From NCBI GenBank assembly GCA_009698745.1, contig WLPO01000003.1, forward strand, positions 1 to 37,595: a DNA stretch of 37,595 nucleotides. Direction: 5' to 3'. The notes below the pieces were generated by a model, which was not told the DNA's origin, ran no database searches, and worked only from the letters and a program-made list of their open reading frames with translations. This DNA is from Actinomycetota bacterium (lineage in GTDB: Bacteria > Actinomycetota > Acidimicrobiia > Acidimicrobiales > Ilumatobacteraceae). Shown here piece by piece: positions 1 through 10,201 of the stretch. The translations under genes and the position numbers were made by a program. Positions within the stretch are counted from its first letter, which is position 1. The number at the start of each line of letters is the position of its first letter.

Positions 1-668
1 CATCTATGAGCTCTGCTTTTGTCATTGCTTACCTTGCTTTCTCGGTTTCGGAATACCGCTTCGTCATATATTTGAGTAGGTCTGCAGACAAATTGCAAGT
101 ATTGAATGGTTTTGCGTCCAGTTTTTGAAAGTGAAACCCAAAAATCTGCATCGCCAAAAATTTTGTTCGCGCTACAAAAATTTGTCGACGTTCAGACACA
201 ATTTTTCGATCCGCACCCCACTGTCAGCCCTCCTAGCAACGCCAACTGTCCCGACGGTGCATTTCTCCCAAACATGAGGTAACCCTTATGGGTATTGGGT
301 TTGCTAACCCTCCAATTTGAGAAAATCTTGCTTTCACTGGCAATATTTCATCTGCAACACGTAGCAACAATGATCTCGTTACCAGCACAGACGATCAGGA
401 AAACTTCATCCCAAAACCAGTGCTGACCCCTCAAATTTTCAGAAAAATCTGACCAGAAAAATAATTTAAAAATATTTCAAAAAAAATCCCGAAAACAGCC
501 AAAATTTCTCGAAATTACGAAAAAGTTCTCAAAAGTCCCCTCGAGATAAATCTTGCAAGTTTAATTTTTGATAACAACTTTGAACCCCACATCCACAACG
601 GGTTCCGACAAGATCCGAGAAGCGAGTATCCACCATCCACTCGAGTTGACACAGCACAATGAGCAACG

Positions 669-2078
669 TTGCTTACACACGACTCACACTCTGATCAGAA
701 TCTTGCTCTTGGCGAGACCGATCGCCGTCTGTTCTCGTCCGATGCTGCAACTTCGCGAGCCACTCGAGTTGTGCTTGACACTTCCGTTCTTGTTGCAGAT
801 CCAATGAGCATGCTCAACTTCGTTGGATGCGATGTTGTGATTCCACTCACTGTTGTTGAAGAGTTAGATGGACTAAAAACTCGCATGGACGACGTCGGTC
901 GATCTGCACGCACCGCACTTCGCACCATCGAAGACTTGCGCAAAAAAGCAGGTGGCTCACTTGCTGAGCCAATGCGCGTCCATGACGAACCCGACTACGG
1001 AACTGTGCAGATTGAGGTCAATGGGATTCAACGCCACCTCCTGATTGAGCATGGTTTAGACCCTGAAATCCCCGATAATCGCATCATCGGTGCTGCCCTT
1101 GGCCAGGCCAGGGTTGCGCCAACTCGCATGATCTCGAACGACGCAGCCCTTCGTATTAAGGCTGCCCATTTGGGGCTTCAAGCTGAGGAGCATCAGCCAG
1201 TTGGTGCCGGCCAATCGACTCGACCAATGGGCTGGGTCACTATTGACACCAGCGTTGAAAACATCGACTCGCTCTATGGCAGCGGGGGTATCGAAGTTTC
1301 ATCGCTCAACACCCCCGGGCCGTTTGTCGAAAACAATTTCGCAGTGGTTCGTAGCGGGTCGCAATCTGCACTCACTCGTTGCGTCAACAATGAGCTCAAA
1401 GTCCTCGCCCATAATGCGCCGGAGGCATGGGGTCTTCGGGCTCGCAGTAAAGAACAGCGATTCTCACTCGAGTTATTGCTCGACCCCGAAGTCACCGTGA
1501 TTGCACTCGACGGTCGAGCCGGCACGGGTAAGACCGTCATGGCAATCGCAGCAGGTCTCGAACAAGTTGTCGAGTCACGTCGCTACGAACGACTCGCGGT
1601 GTATCGCCCGCTCGTGCCTGTTGGTCGTGCCGATGTTGGCTTCTTGCCAGGTGATCTCAATGAAAAACTCGATCCATGGATGGCAGCAATTCACGATGCG
1701 ATCGTTGCACTCACCGATCAACGCTCAAGTCGCGATGCAGTTGGACTTATAGATGACCTCACCGATCGCGGACAACTCACGCTCGAGTCGGTCACTTTCT
1801 TGCGAGGTAGATCACTGCAACAACAATTCGTAGTGGTTGACGAGGCACAAAACCTCGAGCCAACGACACTCAAAACGATCCTCACTCGCATTGGCGAGGG
1901 CACCAAAGTGGTGTTCACGGGTGACACCAGTCAAATCGATGCCCCGTATATGGGCGAGACAAACAACGCTCTCGCCGTGCTCATACACGCCTTTGCTGGT
2001 CAGCGATGCTTTGGGCACGTAACCCTGGCTGCCTGCGAGCGCAGTGAAGTGGCCAGCCTGGCTGCTGAACTGCTTTAG
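669..2078 (+). CDS. PhoH-family ATPase with N-terminal PIN domain
   Basis: 469 aa ORF; PIN start (RVVLDTSVLVADP), Walker A (ALDGRAGTGKTVMA), VVDEAQNLEPTTLKTILTRIGEGTKVVFTGD typical of PhoH/YlaK proteins. Confidence 0.93.
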   Translation: MLTHDSHSDQNLALGETDRRLFSSDAATSRATRVVLDTSVLVADPMSMLNFVGCDVVIPLTVVEELDGLKTRMDDVGRSARTALRTIEDLRKKAGGSLAEPMRVHDEPDYGTVQIEVNGIQRHLLIEHGLDPEIPDNRIIGAALGQARVAPTRMISNDAALRIKAAHLGLQAEEHQPVGAGQSTRPMGWVTIDTSVENIDSLYGSGGIEVSSLNTPGPFVENNFAVVRSGSQSALTRCVNNELKVLAHNAPEAWGLRARSKEQRFSLELLLDPEVTVIALDGRAGTGKTVMAIAAGLEQVVESRRYERLAVYRPLVPVGRADVGFLPGDLNEKLDPWMAAIHDAIVALTDQRSSRDAVGLIDDLTDRGQLTLESVTFLRGRSLQQQFVVVDEAQNLEPTTLKTILTRIGEGTKVVFTGDTSQIDAPYMGETNNALAVLIHAFAGQRCFGHVTLAACERSEVASLAAELL

Positions 2079-2193
2079 CCAAGCCATTTTGCGCCAATTT
2101 GCGCCGATTCAGATTCTTTCCAGAAAAGTTTTGACCTCGACTTGACATTACTGGTACACAACAATTTAGTGTAAAATTACGGGATTCAAAGCG

Positions 2194-2550
2194 GTGGAGG
2201 TTTCCATGAGCGATGTGCATCAGGATGATGATTGCAGTGCTGATAGCAGCGAATCCGAACAGCCGATCGTGCAAGGAACATTGAATGGTTGGGCTCACCT
2301 CGCCAATTGCAAAGGTTATGCAAAACTCTTTTTTGGTAAACCCGCCGAGCGACCGCAAGCCAGAGTGCGGCGAGAAATTAAAGCCCATTCACTGTGTATG
2401 TATTGTGACGTAAAGTCCGACTGTCGCTTATTTGCACGCCTCAACCACGAATACGGGTTTTGGGGTGACGAAAATGAAGAGTCTCGTCACGAAGCCGGCT
2501 TCACTTTGTCATCACCAATTGGCGTTCGCAGCACATCAATCGGCCAATGA
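2194..2550 (+). CDS. WhiB-family Fe-S transcriptional regulator
   Basis: Single upstream Cys (LANCKGYAKLFF) then C-x2-C-x5-C (CMYCDVKSDC) and the GFWGDENEESR turn, a variant of GVWGG. Confidence 0.85.
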   Translation: MEVSMSDVHQDDDCSADSSESEQPIVQGTLNGWAHLANCKGYAKLFFGKPAERPQARVRREIKAHSLCMYCDVKSDCRLFARLNHEYGFWGDENEESRHEAGFTLSSPIGVRSTSIGQ

Positions 2551-2618
2551 CAACTGCTTGTTCTACTTCCATTGTTGCTATGTCGGTTTGAACGCGACGA
2601 GCCTGCCAAACTAGAAAC

Positions 2619-3035
2619 ATGCCTGTTCATTCGATCGCAACAAACGACATCACCAGCCCCGGCGACTACGTCACTCGCTTTATCGAAAACATCGAGCAAA
2701 GTCACTTCACTGCGGCAATGGACATGGTGTCAGATGACTGTGAATACGACAATGTCCCAATTACCAAAGTGTTCGGCAAAGAGGCAATGATCCAGATTTT
2801 GTCCGACTTTTTGGCCGCTGCCACCAAAGTGGAATGGTTGATTCATCATCAGGTGAGCAATGGCGACATGGAACATGGCGTAGTCATGAACGAACGCACT
2901 GACCGCTTTGAGATGGATGGCCGTTGGATCGAACTTGACATCGCAGGGCTCTTTGTAGTGAGTAACGGAAAAATTGCTTTATGGCGCGACTATTTCGATC
3001 GCGAATCGTTTACAAAGGCGCTAGCTACCAAATAA
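2619..3035 (+). CDS. NTF2-like / limonene-1,2-epoxide hydrolase-like protein
   Basis: 138 aa; FIENIEQSHFTAAMDMVSDDCEYDNVP and LWRDYFDRESF resemble LEH/SnoaL-like folds. Confidence 0.7.
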   Translation: MPVHSIATNDITSPGDYVTRFIENIEQSHFTAAMDMVSDDCEYDNVPITKVFGKEAMIQILSDFLAAATKVEWLIHHQVSNGDMEHGVVMNERTDRFEMDGRWIELDIAGLFVVSNGKIALWRDYFDRESFTKALATK

Positions 3036-3078
3036 ACGCGCTCGCGCGCCAGAAAAAACGCTCGCTTCTCGATAGCAG

Positions 3079-4035
3079 TTAGGCGTAGCGCAGAAGCATT
3101 TGGGCAGCTGTTCGCTTAGCCAAGTCTTGCAACGCCACAGGCTCTTGCACCTGCACGCCGTCACCGGCTCGCATCAACAACCGCGCCAGCCAGTGCTCGT
3201 TGCCAACAGCCATCGTCACAAGCGTGCTGCCATCTGCATTGACTTGGCGCGACATATACGGGTACGACTCGACAACCCATCTGGCAGAGGGTTCAACTCT
3301 TAATGTCACATGCAGGTCTGCGTTATCAAACCACGTAGAACCATCGGCCACTCGCTTTGTCGTTTCGTCTGGCTCGGAAAAGTTGCCGGTTGCCTTGAGA
3401 TTTTCAATTCGATCAATTCGAAACTCACGCAGCTCGCCCGACTTGTCGTCATCTGCCGAGACATACCAGTGCCCGCCGCGCTCGAACACACTGCGAGGAA
3501 TAATTGTGCGCTCAGACCGTGATGCTGAAGCTGGCGTAAAATATGTGATCAATAGATGCGCACCTGGCACAACCGCATTGCGCAGTTCTTCAAGAAATGC
3601 AACTGGTTTCAGATCGACCACGACTACTCCGTCGTCTGACGGCAACAAAGGTCGCAATTTTTTTAGCGCAGTTGAAAGTGGACCATTCTTATTGGCACCC
3701 GGCAAACGCAACGCTGCTTTGCCCATCACCGTCAACGCAAACACTTCGGCCGAATTCAGCTGTAACGGTCGAGAAAACATCAAGGGCACTTCTGCCACCA
3801 CTTCGTCTTCATCCACAAACACGTCAATGAGCGCGTCGGGCGAATACGGTGGCACGCCACACACCGAGGCCATCATGATGTCATCCACTAGTTCGGCTTC
3901 TGTCAACTTGAACTGTTTTGCCATGTCCGACAATTTGACTCGTTTGCGCTCGACCAACCACGGCAGCATGACCATTAATCCGGCCACGCGCTCGGCAGCC
4001 CCTCGTGGGCCGCGGCGAGATCGACGAAGCGCCAT
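3079..4035 (-). CDS. pafC: WYL-domain transcriptional regulator, PafC-like
   Basis: WYVSADDDKSGELREFRIDRIENL WYL core; start at MALRRSRRGPRG overlaps (ATGA) the upstream PafB-like gene. Confidence 0.75.
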   Translation of the reverse strand: MALRRSRRGPRGAAERVAGLMVMLPWLVERKRVKLSDMAKQFKLTEAELVDDIMMASVCGVPPYSPDALIDVFVDEDEVVAEVPLMFSRPLQLNSAEVFALTVMGKAALRLPGANKNGPLSTALKKLRPLLPSDDGVVVVDLKPVAFLEELRNAVVPGAHLLITYFTPASASRSERTIIPRSVFERGGHWYVSADDDKSGELREFRIDRIENLKATGNFSEPDETTKRVADGSTWFDNADLHVTLRVEPSARWVVESYPYMSRQVNADGSTLVTMAVGNEHWLARLLMRAGDGVQVQEPVALQDLAKRTAAQMLLRYA

Positions 4036-4985
4036 CAGTTGCTCATCGCAATCTTCTTGAGGTGACTCACAATGTGTTCCCTGACGCGCGGTGGCCCCAA
4101 GACTTCGGCGCGATCCACCATCGCAAATAGCCAGACGCGAAATGCGCTCAAGTTTGCGCACGGAATCGCAAACTCGATTGCACCATCGCTTCGTTCACGC
4201 AAAACAGCGCCATCACCAAATTCGGCTTTCACACGTTGAGCGAGCGTGGCATCTACCAACACCTTGGCAACCGCATCGTCACCATCACCCTCAGCCAGCA
4301 ACTCCAGCTCTGTTGGCACAGCCTTTGCAAGATCGAAGCCCTCCGGTCGACTAAAAGACTGTGCATCGCCGTTGGTGATTTCGCCTTCAATTCGATCGAC
4401 TCGAAACACGCGCTGGGCTTTGCGCAAATGATCAAAGCCAACGATGTACCAAAAGCCGCCGCGCGACAACAGCCCATATGGGTCTACTTGTCGTTCCTGC
4501 CCTTTATAAGAAAACTGAAGAGTTCGATGCTCCACAACTCCTGCAGCAAGTGCTGGCATCTGCTTGTCATCCATCTGAATATTGACGCTCGTTGTAGGCC
4601 GATCGAGCGCTCGCTCTCCGCCCAACTTCCACAGAGCTTCGTCGCCGTGACTGGCGCCAATACGAACGGTGGCAATCGCCATCTGCAGCGCCGAACGCTC
4701 ATCTTCGTTGAGACCGAGATCGCCAATTTCAAACTGACGACGGTCGACGGTGTACGCACCTTCACCAGCTTTATCGCCGCCCAGCGTGATCATGTCCATC
4801 GGAATTCCGAGCGCACGCAACTCTGCTTTGTCTCGCTCAAATGCGGCGCGCGCGGCCGAGTCACCGTCAGGATATTGGTTTACGAGCTCCTGGCGAATTT
4901 GTTTGAGAGTAAGTGGTTGGGATCGCTGCACGAGCAGGGCCAACAAATTGATCATGCGCTCGGGTTGAGATATTCGTGCGGCCAT
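4035..4985 (-). CDS. pafB: WYL-domain transcriptional regulator, PafB-like
   Basis: HTH N-terminus (MAARISQPERMINLLALLVQRSQPLTLKQIRQEL) and GFWYIVGFDHLRKAQRVFRVDRIEG WYL core; tandem with the PafC-like gene. Confidence 0.75.
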   Translation of the reverse strand: MAARISQPERMINLLALLVQRSQPLTLKQIRQELVNQYPDGDSAARAAFERDKAELRALGIPMDMITLGGDKAGEGAYTVDRRQFEIGDLGLNEDERSALQMAIATVRIGASHGDEALWKLGGERALDRPTTSVNIQMDDKQMPALAAGVVEHRTLQFSYKGQERQVDPYGLLSRGGFWYIVGFDHLRKAQRVFRVDRIEGEITNGDAQSFSRPEGFDLAKAVPTELELLAEGDGDDAVAKVLVDATLAQRVKAEFGDGAVLRERSDGAIEFAIPCANLSAFRVWLFAMVDRAEVLGPPRVREHIVSHLKKIAMSN

Positions 4986-5004
4986 GACCGCAACATTAGA
5001 TGTT

Positions 5005-6591
5005 TTATTGGTGTTTGAGATACCACTGCAATAATTGCGAAGTCGAGGCGTCTTGATCGCTACTTGGCGCGCCTTGCGCAATCTGCTGGGAAATCTTTTG
5101 TGCCAATTGCTTACCCAATTCAACGCCCCACTGATCAAAACTGTTTATGCCCCACACACAACCCTGCACAAACACGCTGTGCTCATACAGCGCTATCAAC
5201 GCACCCAAAGTTTGTGCTGATAACTCACTTGCCATCAGCATGGTTGATGCACGATTACCAGGCATGGCGCGTTGGGGCTCGTTTGATTCAGCACCGAACG
5301 CCAGAGCTTGTGCCTGTGCAAACATGTTGGCGATTAACGAGTCGTGTGCAACGCCGTTTGCGGCTTGTGTTTTTGCAAAACCAATCAAGTCCACCGGCAC
5401 TACAGAAGTTCCCTGGTGCAACATCTGCATAAATGCGTGTTGCGAATTGGTGCCGATACCGCCCCACACAACGGGCGAAGTTTGTGTTGCAACAGCGGCA
5501 TTGTCGCTGCGTACTTGCTTGCCATTGCTCTCCATGATCAACTGCTGTAAGTACGGCGCAAACAAGCTCAGCGCGGTTGAGTACGGAACTACGGCCTGCG
5601 TTTCGCGACCCAATATCGATCGATTCCACACACTGATGAGGCCCATCATCACCGGAATATTTTTGGCGAGAGGCGTTTCGACAAAATGCTCATCGACTTG
5701 GCGCATTCCACTTAAGAAATCATCAAACGCTTCGGAGCCAAATGCGACAACATTTGCCAAATTGACTGCAGAGGAAACCGAATACCTACCACCAACCCAC
5801 GGCCAAATGTTGAACGAGTGGGCAAATGCAATGCCTGCTGCTGCGGCACGTTGCGGCTCAACCGACACGACTGCGCAATGTTGTGCAACGCCCGCCTCTC
5901 CTACTGACGCGGTAAGCCATCGCTGAATGATTCGACTATTCGAGAGCGTCTCGGTGGTTGAAAAAGTTTTTGAGCACATCACGATCAATGTGCACTGTGC
6001 GTCGTGCCCTTCAAGTACCTTTTCAACTTCAACTGGATCGATATTTGAAACAAATGTGCACTGCAGCGACGGCTTGAGAGTTTGCGAGAGCGCATTCCAC
6101 ACCAGTGCAGGTCCGAGATCGCTTCCACCAATACCGACATTGATGATGTGAGTAAATGGTTTTCCAGTTGCTCCAACAATTTTTCGGTTGCGCACACCGG
6201 TCGCAAAATCAGCCATCGAGCGCCGTACCTCGTGCACTTCTTTCACTACATCTATTCCATCGACGACAATCTTTTGTGTGCTTGGTGCACGCAGTGCCAC
6301 ATGCAAAGCGGGCTGACCTTCCGATGTGTTGATCGGTGCTCCCGCAAACATTGCGTCCCTGCGGCTCGACACCGATGCTTCTTGGGCCAACTCGAGCAAT
6401 GCGTCCACAACTTCTGGAGTGATGTTTTGCTTTGAAAAATCGGCAATAATCGATCCGCTGCCAAGGTTGAGATGCAACGTGTTTTTTACGGCTCGTTGGG
6501 CATCGCCCAGAAACAACCCGCTCAGGGTTGACTGTTGTGCATCTTTGCCAAGAGCGACAAGCTTCTTCCACGAGGATGTAGTGGTGATCAC
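5005..6591 (-). CDS. pgi: glucose-6-phosphate isomerase
   Basis: 528 aa; HIINVGIGGSDLGPALV, GGRYSVSSAVNL, ESNGK, FDQWGVELGKQLA signatures. Confidence 0.95.
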   Translation of the reverse strand: MITTTSSWKKLVALGKDAQQSTLSGLFLGDAQRAVKNTLHLNLGSGSIIADFSKQNITPEVVDALLELAQEASVSSRRDAMFAGAPINTSEGQPALHVALRAPSTQKIVVDGIDVVKEVHEVRRSMADFATGVRNRKIVGATGKPFTHIINVGIGGSDLGPALVWNALSQTLKPSLQCTFVSNIDPVEVEKVLEGHDAQCTLIVMCSKTFSTTETLSNSRIIQRWLTASVGEAGVAQHCAVVSVEPQRAAAAGIAFAHSFNIWPWVGGRYSVSSAVNLANVVAFGSEAFDDFLSGMRQVDEHFVETPLAKNIPVMMGLISVWNRSILGRETQAVVPYSTALSLFAPYLQQLIMESNGKQVRSDNAAVATQTSPVVWGGIGTNSQHAFMQMLHQGTSVVPVDLIGFAKTQAANGVAHDSLIANMFAQAQALAFGAESNEPQRAMPGNRASTMLMASELSAQTLGALIALYEHSVFVQGCVWGINSFDQWGVELGKQLAQKISQQIAQGAPSSDQDASTSQLLQWYLKHQ

Positions 6592-6626
6592 TGTGAACAG
6601 GTTATCTCGCTATCACGAGTAGCGTC

Positions 6627-7586
6627 TTGCACCGTGATTACGTTATGACACCAAACGCCGCGGCAACGCAACATGATGCGTCGCGGCGCTTGCCCCAATC
6701 GGGCGTCACCCTCGGATTGGGTGCGTATCTCATCTGGGGTCTTGTCACTATTTTTTGGAAGCACCTCAAAGGTTTTGATTCGTTTGAGCTCATCGGGTGG
6801 CGCATCACCACATCTGCGATCATGCTTATTGCGTACATGACGGTGACAAAAAAGATGAAGCCACTTCTGACGACAATGCGCGATCCACGAACATTGGTGC
6901 GTCTCATCATGGCCAGTATTTTGCTCACCATCAACTGGACAACTTATGTGTGGGCTGTTGTCAACGGTCATGTCATTGAAACCGCACTGGGATATTTCGT
7001 TGCCCCATTGGGCGCGATGGTGCTCGGCGTATTTGTTCTGCACGAAAAACTTCGCAGACCACAAATCATTGCTGTCATTTTTGCTCTTTGCGGTGTTGCT
7101 GTACTCACGGTGGGATACGGCAGAGTGCCTTGGATTGCACTCACCATTGCATCGTCATGGACTTTCTATGGCTACCTCAAAAAACAGGTACAGCTCCCAC
7201 CGCTCGAAAGTTTGACCGGCGAAGTTATTGTCGCGTGCATTCCCGCTCTCATCTACGTTGCGGTGTGCTGGAACCACACGAGCAGTGTCTCAAATACGGC
7301 TTCAACAACGCAGTGGTTGCTTATTGCGCTCACCGGACTCATCACTACAGTCCCGCTGCTGTTGTTTGCGGCATCTTCTCAGCGCATTCCACTCACGCTC
7401 ATAGGTCCAATGCAATACATTGTTCCCACAATTAATTTCCTGCTTGGATGGCTGCTCTACAGCGAAGAAATCACGACAACCAAAGTTGCGGGGTTTGCAC
7501 TGATCTGGATTTGTTTAGCGATCGTATTGCTGGACTTATTTATTTGGCAGCAGCGTGCTGTGCAGTCCCAGCCACAATCCGCTTAA
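6627..7586 (+). CDS. rarD: RarD/EamA-family transporter
   Basis: 319 aa, about 10 TM; GLGAYLIWGLVTIFWKHLKGFDSFELIGWRI and INWTTYVWAVVNGHVIETALGYFVAPL are RarD-like. Confidence 0.88.
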   Translation: MHRDYVMTPNAAATQHDASRRLPQSGVTLGLGAYLIWGLVTIFWKHLKGFDSFELIGWRITTSAIMLIAYMTVTKKMKPLLTTMRDPRTLVRLIMASILLTINWTTYVWAVVNGHVIETALGYFVAPLGAMVLGVFVLHEKLRRPQIIAVIFALCGVAVLTVGYGRVPWIALTIASSWTFYGYLKKQVQLPPLESLTGEVIVACIPALIYVAVCWNHTSSVSNTASTTQWLLIALTGLITTVPLLLFAASSQRIPLTLIGPMQYIVPTINFLLGWLLYSEEITTTKVAGFALIWICLAIVLLDLFIWQQRAVQSQPQSA

Positions 7587-8175
7587 GGCCCTCGATCACA
7601 TCTAGTCCACGCTGTTGGTCGTTAACGACAATCGCAAATCGCGACAATCCTGTGAGCACAACATTGATCAGGTCTTGTAGGACCTGTGCATTGATTCCTG
7701 GAACAATTTCTCCGCGCTCAACTGCATCGGCACACATTTTGGACAAAAACTGTCCAAGACCAACGCGAAGCGGAGCAATTGCTTTGGACAACTCGGGGTG
7801 ACGCTGAGATTCGGATGCAACCCCAACTACGAAACTTGCCAACGACGGATCTTTAGCGCTCATCAGAGCTATCGAATCCAGAATCGCCGAAAACTTATCG
7901 GTGAATGTCTCATGCTTGGCTGCTGCTTCTTCAAACGTGCTCTGAACGACCTCTTGCATTTCGGCGTATGCCGCCACATACATGTCAAGCTTTGATGGAA
8001 AGTAGTGATAGATCGCGCCCGTTGTAATTCCGGCCGCTTGTGCAAGCGCGCGATTGGTCGTTGCGTCATAGCCAACATCTGCAAATGAGCGGCGAGCTTC
8101 CTTCACCAAAAGTTTTCGGGTTTCGCCAGCGTCTGTGTCGCAAGGCCGACCGAGCTTTTTCGCTAAAACCTTCAT
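7540..8175 (-). CDS. TetR-family transcriptional regulator
   Basis: N-terminal HTH ARRSFADVGYDATTNRALAQAAGITTGAIYHYFPSKLDMY; converges on and overlaps the rarD 3' end. Confidence 0.9.
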   Translation of the reverse strand: MKVLAKKLGRPCDTDAGETRKLLVKEARRSFADVGYDATTNRALAQAAGITTGAIYHYFPSKLDMYVAAYAEMQEVVQSTFEEAAAKHETFTDKFSAILDSIALMSAKDPSLASFVVGVASESQRHPELSKAIAPLRVGLGQFLSKMCADAVERGEIVPGINAQVLQDLINVVLTGLSRFAIVVNDQQRGLDVIEGLKRIVAGTAQHAAAK

Positions 8176-8203
8176 GAGATCAGGCTAATTCGTTGGTCTA
8201 TGG

Positions 8204-9115
8204 CTAGACGAAGCGGCGCAAATGCGCTGCCAACTCAATCGGACGATCGCCCTGCACGCTGTGCCCCGCGCCGTCCACTACAACGATCTCGGCACTTGGG
8301 TAATGCTGTTTCACGCCTTCGATGTCCTCGTCGTCAACAACTGGAGACGCCCCACCGCGCACAACCAAGAGTGGACATTGCAGACGAGCAATCGCATCCC
8401 ACAATGCCGACCGTGGTGATTCGGTCTCGAGATTTGTTTTCTCCGAATTGATTTGACCTCGTCGGTCATAACGCCATTCCCAACTGCCATCTGTTACTTG
8501 ATGCGCGTTGTGCAAAATACCTCGGCGCAAACTTGTGGCAGACCTCGTTGGGTTGTGCTCGGTGGTGCGAGCCAACAGATCATCAAAACTTGCGAAAGTC
8601 TGGGGACCATTGATGAAGTCGAGTACGGCCTTAGCTTTTTTGCTTGTCACACCCGGAGTGATATCCACCATGACTAAATGCCTCACCAACTTTGGATATT
8701 TGTCGGTGAGTACCAAACACGTCAGGCCACCCAGTGACATGCCCACGACTGCCTGAGCGTTTGGTGCCAGTTGTTGCACCACAATCGCAACATCATCTGC
8801 CAAATTTTGTGGTGTGTACGTCGCGTCATCACGCCACGTCGAGTGGCCATGACCCGGTAAATCAATTGCCAGCAACGAGCATCCGAGAGCCAACGCCACT
8901 GTGTCCCAGGTATGCGCATTTTGCGCTGTGCCATGCACCAACACCAATCTCGGTTCACCTTCGCCCCATTTGAGAGCGCTCACCATTCGCCCATCAGGCA
9001 ATTGCACGCCCACCCGTTCTACCGTTGGCGTTGCACTCGCATTAATCGAATACTCCTCAATGTTTTGTCCAAACATGGAGAACTCGTCGTAGGGAACCAT
9101 CTCTTGGTTGTGCAT
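8204..9115 (-). CDS. alpha/beta hydrolase
   Basis: LVLVHGTAQNAHTWD, LLAIDLPGHGHS, VVGMSLGGLTCL nucleophile elbow, C-terminal DGAGHSVQGDRP His. Confidence 0.9.
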   Translation of the reverse strand: MHNQEMVPYDEFSMFGQNIEEYSINASATPTVERVGVQLPDGRMVSALKWGEGEPRLVLVHGTAQNAHTWDTVALALGCSLLAIDLPGHGHSTWRDDATYTPQNLADDVAIVVQQLAPNAQAVVGMSLGGLTCLVLTDKYPKLVRHLVMVDITPGVTSKKAKAVLDFINGPQTFASFDDLLARTTEHNPTRSATSLRRGILHNAHQVTDGSWEWRYDRRGQINSEKTNLETESPRSALWDAIARLQCPLLVVRGGASPVVDDEDIEGVKQHYPSAEIVVVDGAGHSVQGDRPIELAAHLRRFV

Positions 9116-9126
9116 TGTTGTTTCTC

Positions 9127-10179
9127 CTACGGAGTCGTAACTGCAATTGTCGTTTGAGGAATGGTTGTTGGAACTGTCGTGTAATCGGGATCCGGCTTGT
9201 CAAATGGCGGCACAGGAGAACCGTACTCCTCCGGTTCTTTCACGCCATCAAAGACATACACGCGATCGCCATAGGCAACGATTGCTTGAAAGTATCTCGC
9301 CACCGACATGGGTATGCGTATGCAACCGTGCGATGCGGGTTTGAGTGGCACCAAGATTGCACCGTGAATTGCGATGTTGTAGTTGAAGTACACGGGGTTG
9401 TACATGGTTCCCAGTTTTGACTCACGCATTCCCTGATGACGATTATAAAAATAGAAAATACCTGGAGGAGTAATTGCCTCTCCACAAATGCCGCGCTTAA
9501 TTTCCGCATCGGTGCTGTTGCCATCTTCTCCAGGACTAATCGCTACTTCTTCACACCATTTCTCATTCGACCCACTGGAAATATGCGTAATTACCAGAGG
9601 TGCTCCATCTTTGAACACAATCATTACTTGCTCTGGCAGATATACCTCTACATGCGTAGCGGTGTCAGCATCGCGACGAGGCTTGATCTGAATATCTGAC
9701 TGCATAATCGTCCACGTTGACGGAGTCACAACCCCTGTTGCGCGTTCACGTGGCGTGCTCATCACCAGTTTTTCAAACGCCCACACTGCCTGAACGGTGT
9801 TCTGCCCAAAAACGCTGTCTTGCGGACCCGGATCAAAATGCAACGCAGCTAACCGCTGTTGCACCCGCAACACGTCGTCACCTTTCATCCCGGGTTTTAT
9901 TGTTCGCGTGAGAGGCACCGTCACTAATGGAACATTGGTTGATTCAGTTGCAACACTTGTATCGCTGACAGTCGAATCGGAGTTGTCGCTGTTGGTTACA
10001 ACCGAAATTGCAACAACAGTGAGCAGCACAGCAAAGGCTGTAAGTGCGGGCCGCCAGCGGTCATACAGACTGCGCTGCTCGTGCAATTGATCTAGATCAT
10101 CGTCATCAAACAACACGCCCTCGTCAAAAAATTCGTCTTGATCGAAGAAGTTGTCATCGTCGGAAAAGTTGTCATCCAT
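9127..10179 (-). CDS. L,D-transpeptidase with peptidoglycan-binding-like domain, membrane anchored
   Basis: YkuD motif HGAILVPLKPASHGCIRIP; PG_binding_1-like repeat (GMKGDDVLRVQQRLAALHFDPGP); one N-terminal TM. Confidence 0.88.
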   Translation of the reverse strand: MDDNFSDDDNFFDQDEFFDEGVLFDDDDLDQLHEQRSLYDRWRPALTAFAVLLTVVAISVVTNSDNSDSTVSDTSVATESTNVPLVTVPLTRTIKPGMKGDDVLRVQQRLAALHFDPGPQDSVFGQNTVQAVWAFEKLVMSTPRERATGVVTPSTWTIMQSDIQIKPRRDADTATHVEVYLPEQVMIVFKDGAPLVITHISSGSNEKWCEEVAISPGEDGNSTDAEIKRGICGEAITPPGIFYFYNRHQGMRESKLGTMYNPVYFNYNIAIHGAILVPLKPASHGCIRIPMSVARYFQAIVAYGDRVYVFDGVKEPEEYGSPVPPFDKPDPDYTTVPTTIPQTTIAVTTP

Positions 10180-10201
10180 GTTTATTCATTCACCTGTGGA
10201 T

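Noticed and set aside
3200-4060. 286-aa plus-strand ORF antisense to the PafC-like gene
   Set aside because: Ser/Thr/Arg-rich composition typical of a shadow ORF; the opposite strand has a clear WYL protein.
5147-5926. 259-aa plus-strand ORF opposite pgi
   Set aside because: Cys/Ala-rich shadow of the conserved pgi sequence.
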